Origin: an uncultured Chloroflexota bacterium
Lineage (GTDB): Bacteria > Chloroflexota > Dehalococcoidia > Lucifugimonadales > CAJXCD01
Reading direction: 5' to 3'
DNA length: 64,000 bases
Assembly: GCA_913051545.1 (NCBI GenBank)
Contig: CAJXCD010000002.1
Location: forward strand, 1-64,000
Within the stretch, counting starts at the first letter, position 1. Each line of letters begins with the position of its first letter. Below are positions 63,228 to 64,000 of the stretch, one piece after another. The notes beneath the pieces are model-generated. The model did no database searches. It saw nothing but the letters and a program-made list of their open reading frames with translations, and was not told the origin of the DNA. The position numbers and the translations under genes were made by a program.

Positions 63228-64000
63228 ATGGCGGCCGAGTTCCGAAAATTACCCAGCGTAGATAGTATCCTGTCGGATGAGAGGATAAAGGATCTTAGTG
63301 ATAAATACTCTCGCCTAGTAGTAGTTTCGGTTGTTAGAACTCAACTCGATTATGCAAGGAAATTATTAAAGGAGGGTGGTCACTTACTTGAAGTCGAAGA
63401 GCTTGTGACATCAGTTTTAGATAGTGTAAATCAACATTGGTTTCCATCACCTATCCAAGTTATTAATGCTACCGGCGTTATTTTACATACCAATCTTGGG
63501 CGCGCTCCTTTGTCTATTGAGGCGTTGGATTCCATCCGTCAGTCAAGTATGGGTTACAGTGACTTGGAATTCGATACCGGTACCGGACGTAGAGGTTCAC
63601 GACACTCCTACGCAGCAAGAATTTTGTCCCATCTAACTGGTTCCGAGTCCGCTATCGTAGTAAACAACAATGCATCTGCAATTATGTTAGGACTAGTAGC
63701 TATAGCATCTGGGTCAGAAGTTATTGTCTCTCGCGGGGAGTCTCTTGAAATAGGTGGTGGGTTCCGCATTCCGGACGTTTTAAAACAAAGTGGTGCTACT
63801 CTGATAGAGGTTGGAACTACAAACCGCACTTACGTTAACGATTATGAGGATGCCGTATCTGATCGCACTGGGGCGATTTTGTCTGTGCACTCCAGTAACT
63901 TTAAAGTTACTGGATTCACGCATTCACCATCTCTATTAGAATTGGTAAACCTTGGTCGTAAACATAACATTCCCGTTCTTCATGACCTGGGAAGTGGTTC
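63228..64000 (+). CDS. selA: L-seryl-tRNA(Sec) selenium transferase, 3' truncated
   Basis: About 257 codons run off the right edge with no stop. A PLP enzyme that converts seryl-tRNA(Sec) to selenocysteyl-tRNA(Sec). The N-terminal domain starts MAAEFRKLPSVDSIL. Signatures: NATGVILHTNLGRAPLS near 84, NNNASAIML near 146, SRGESLEIGGGFRIPDV near 167, EVGTTNRTYVNDY, and VHSSNFKVTGF. The Lys that binds PLP lies beyond the window. The gene implies that this organism makes selenoproteins; selB and selC would be expected nearby, outside the window. Confidence 0.93.
   Translation, partial: MAAEFRKLPSVDSILSDERIKDLSDKYSRLVVVSVVRTQLDYARKLLKEGGHLLEVEELVTSVLDSVNQHWFPSPIQVINATGVILHTNLGRAPLSIEALDSIRQSSMGYSDLEFDTGTGRRGSRHSYAARILSHLTGSESAIVVNNNASAIMLGLVAIASGSEVIVSRGESLEIGGGFRIPDVLKQSGATLIEVGTTNRTYVNDYEDAVSDRTGAILSVHSSNFKVTGFTHSPSLLELVNLGRKHNIPVLHDLGSG

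Overview
The window looks like chromosomal DNA of a free-living, low-GC bacterium. My best guess is a marine Chloroflexota lineage (SAR202/Dehalococcoidia-like). The basis is inference: accessory oxidoreductases and PhyH-type dioxygenases, Asp-box propeller proteins, a type-E-like succinate dehydrogenase with a CCG-domain subunit, a single-chain glycyl-tRNA synthetase, a K+-type membrane pyrophosphatase and frequent TTG starts. I see no rRNA, tRNA, transposase, integrase or CRISPR array.

Layout. 1-7604: a propeller-repeat protein cut by the left edge, plsY with a GT2 glycosyltransferase, a GC-richer acyl-CoA synthetase/two-MaoC block bracketed by 28-bp near-identical direct repeats, and a collagen-like lipoprotein with a seven-blade propeller. 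7605-21121: an inositol-phosphate synthase with an N-terminal HTH domain and an upstream palindrome, then accessory metabolism (FAD oxidoreductase, SDR, leucine-type dehydrogenase, PhyH dioxygenase, YbaK-like editing protein, SnoaL-like protein, MFS transporter, 1054-aa Asp-box protein). 21311-23921: an NMT1/SsuA-type ABC importer. 24248-34834: central carbon metabolism (sdhA-sdhB-sdhE, malate and isocitrate dehydrogenases, and a three-gene biotin carboxyltransferase operon that fits a methylmalonyl-CoA:pyruvate transcarboxylase). 34964-44857: housekeeping genes (folP, folK, a Trm112-like protein, CopD-like and TlpA-like proteins, sbcD, glyS, hppA, rnhB, mnmA). 44938-57299: an unusual island. 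57443-63045: a CbbO/NorD-type VWA protein and a CbbQ/NorQ-type AAA+ ATPase interleaved with a Nudix hydrolase and coaE. 63228 to the right edge: the first part of selA.

The strongest candidate for an undescribed system is 44938-57299. It combines a DUF4178-like protein, a duplicated DUF350 membrane protein, a DUF1190/YgiB-like lipoprotein, a divergent 1049-aa SecA paralogue, a GNAT-like protein, two PaaK/LuxE-like adenylate-forming proteins flanking a two-TM K+ channel with an RCK domain, and a transglutaminase-like Cys-His-Asp protein. DUF350, DUF4178, DUF1190 and K+-channel genes are known to co-occur in operons with ATP-grasp amidoligases. Here no amidoligase is visible; adenylate-forming and transglutaminase-like proteins and a dedicated SecA are present instead. 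A role in modifying and exporting an envelope protein is a hypothesis.

TTG starts with good Shine-Dalgarno sequences are common (about a dozen genes), so several starts were assigned from the ribosome binding site. Positions, spacings and motif counts were read by eye; GC figures come from hand-counted sample lines.
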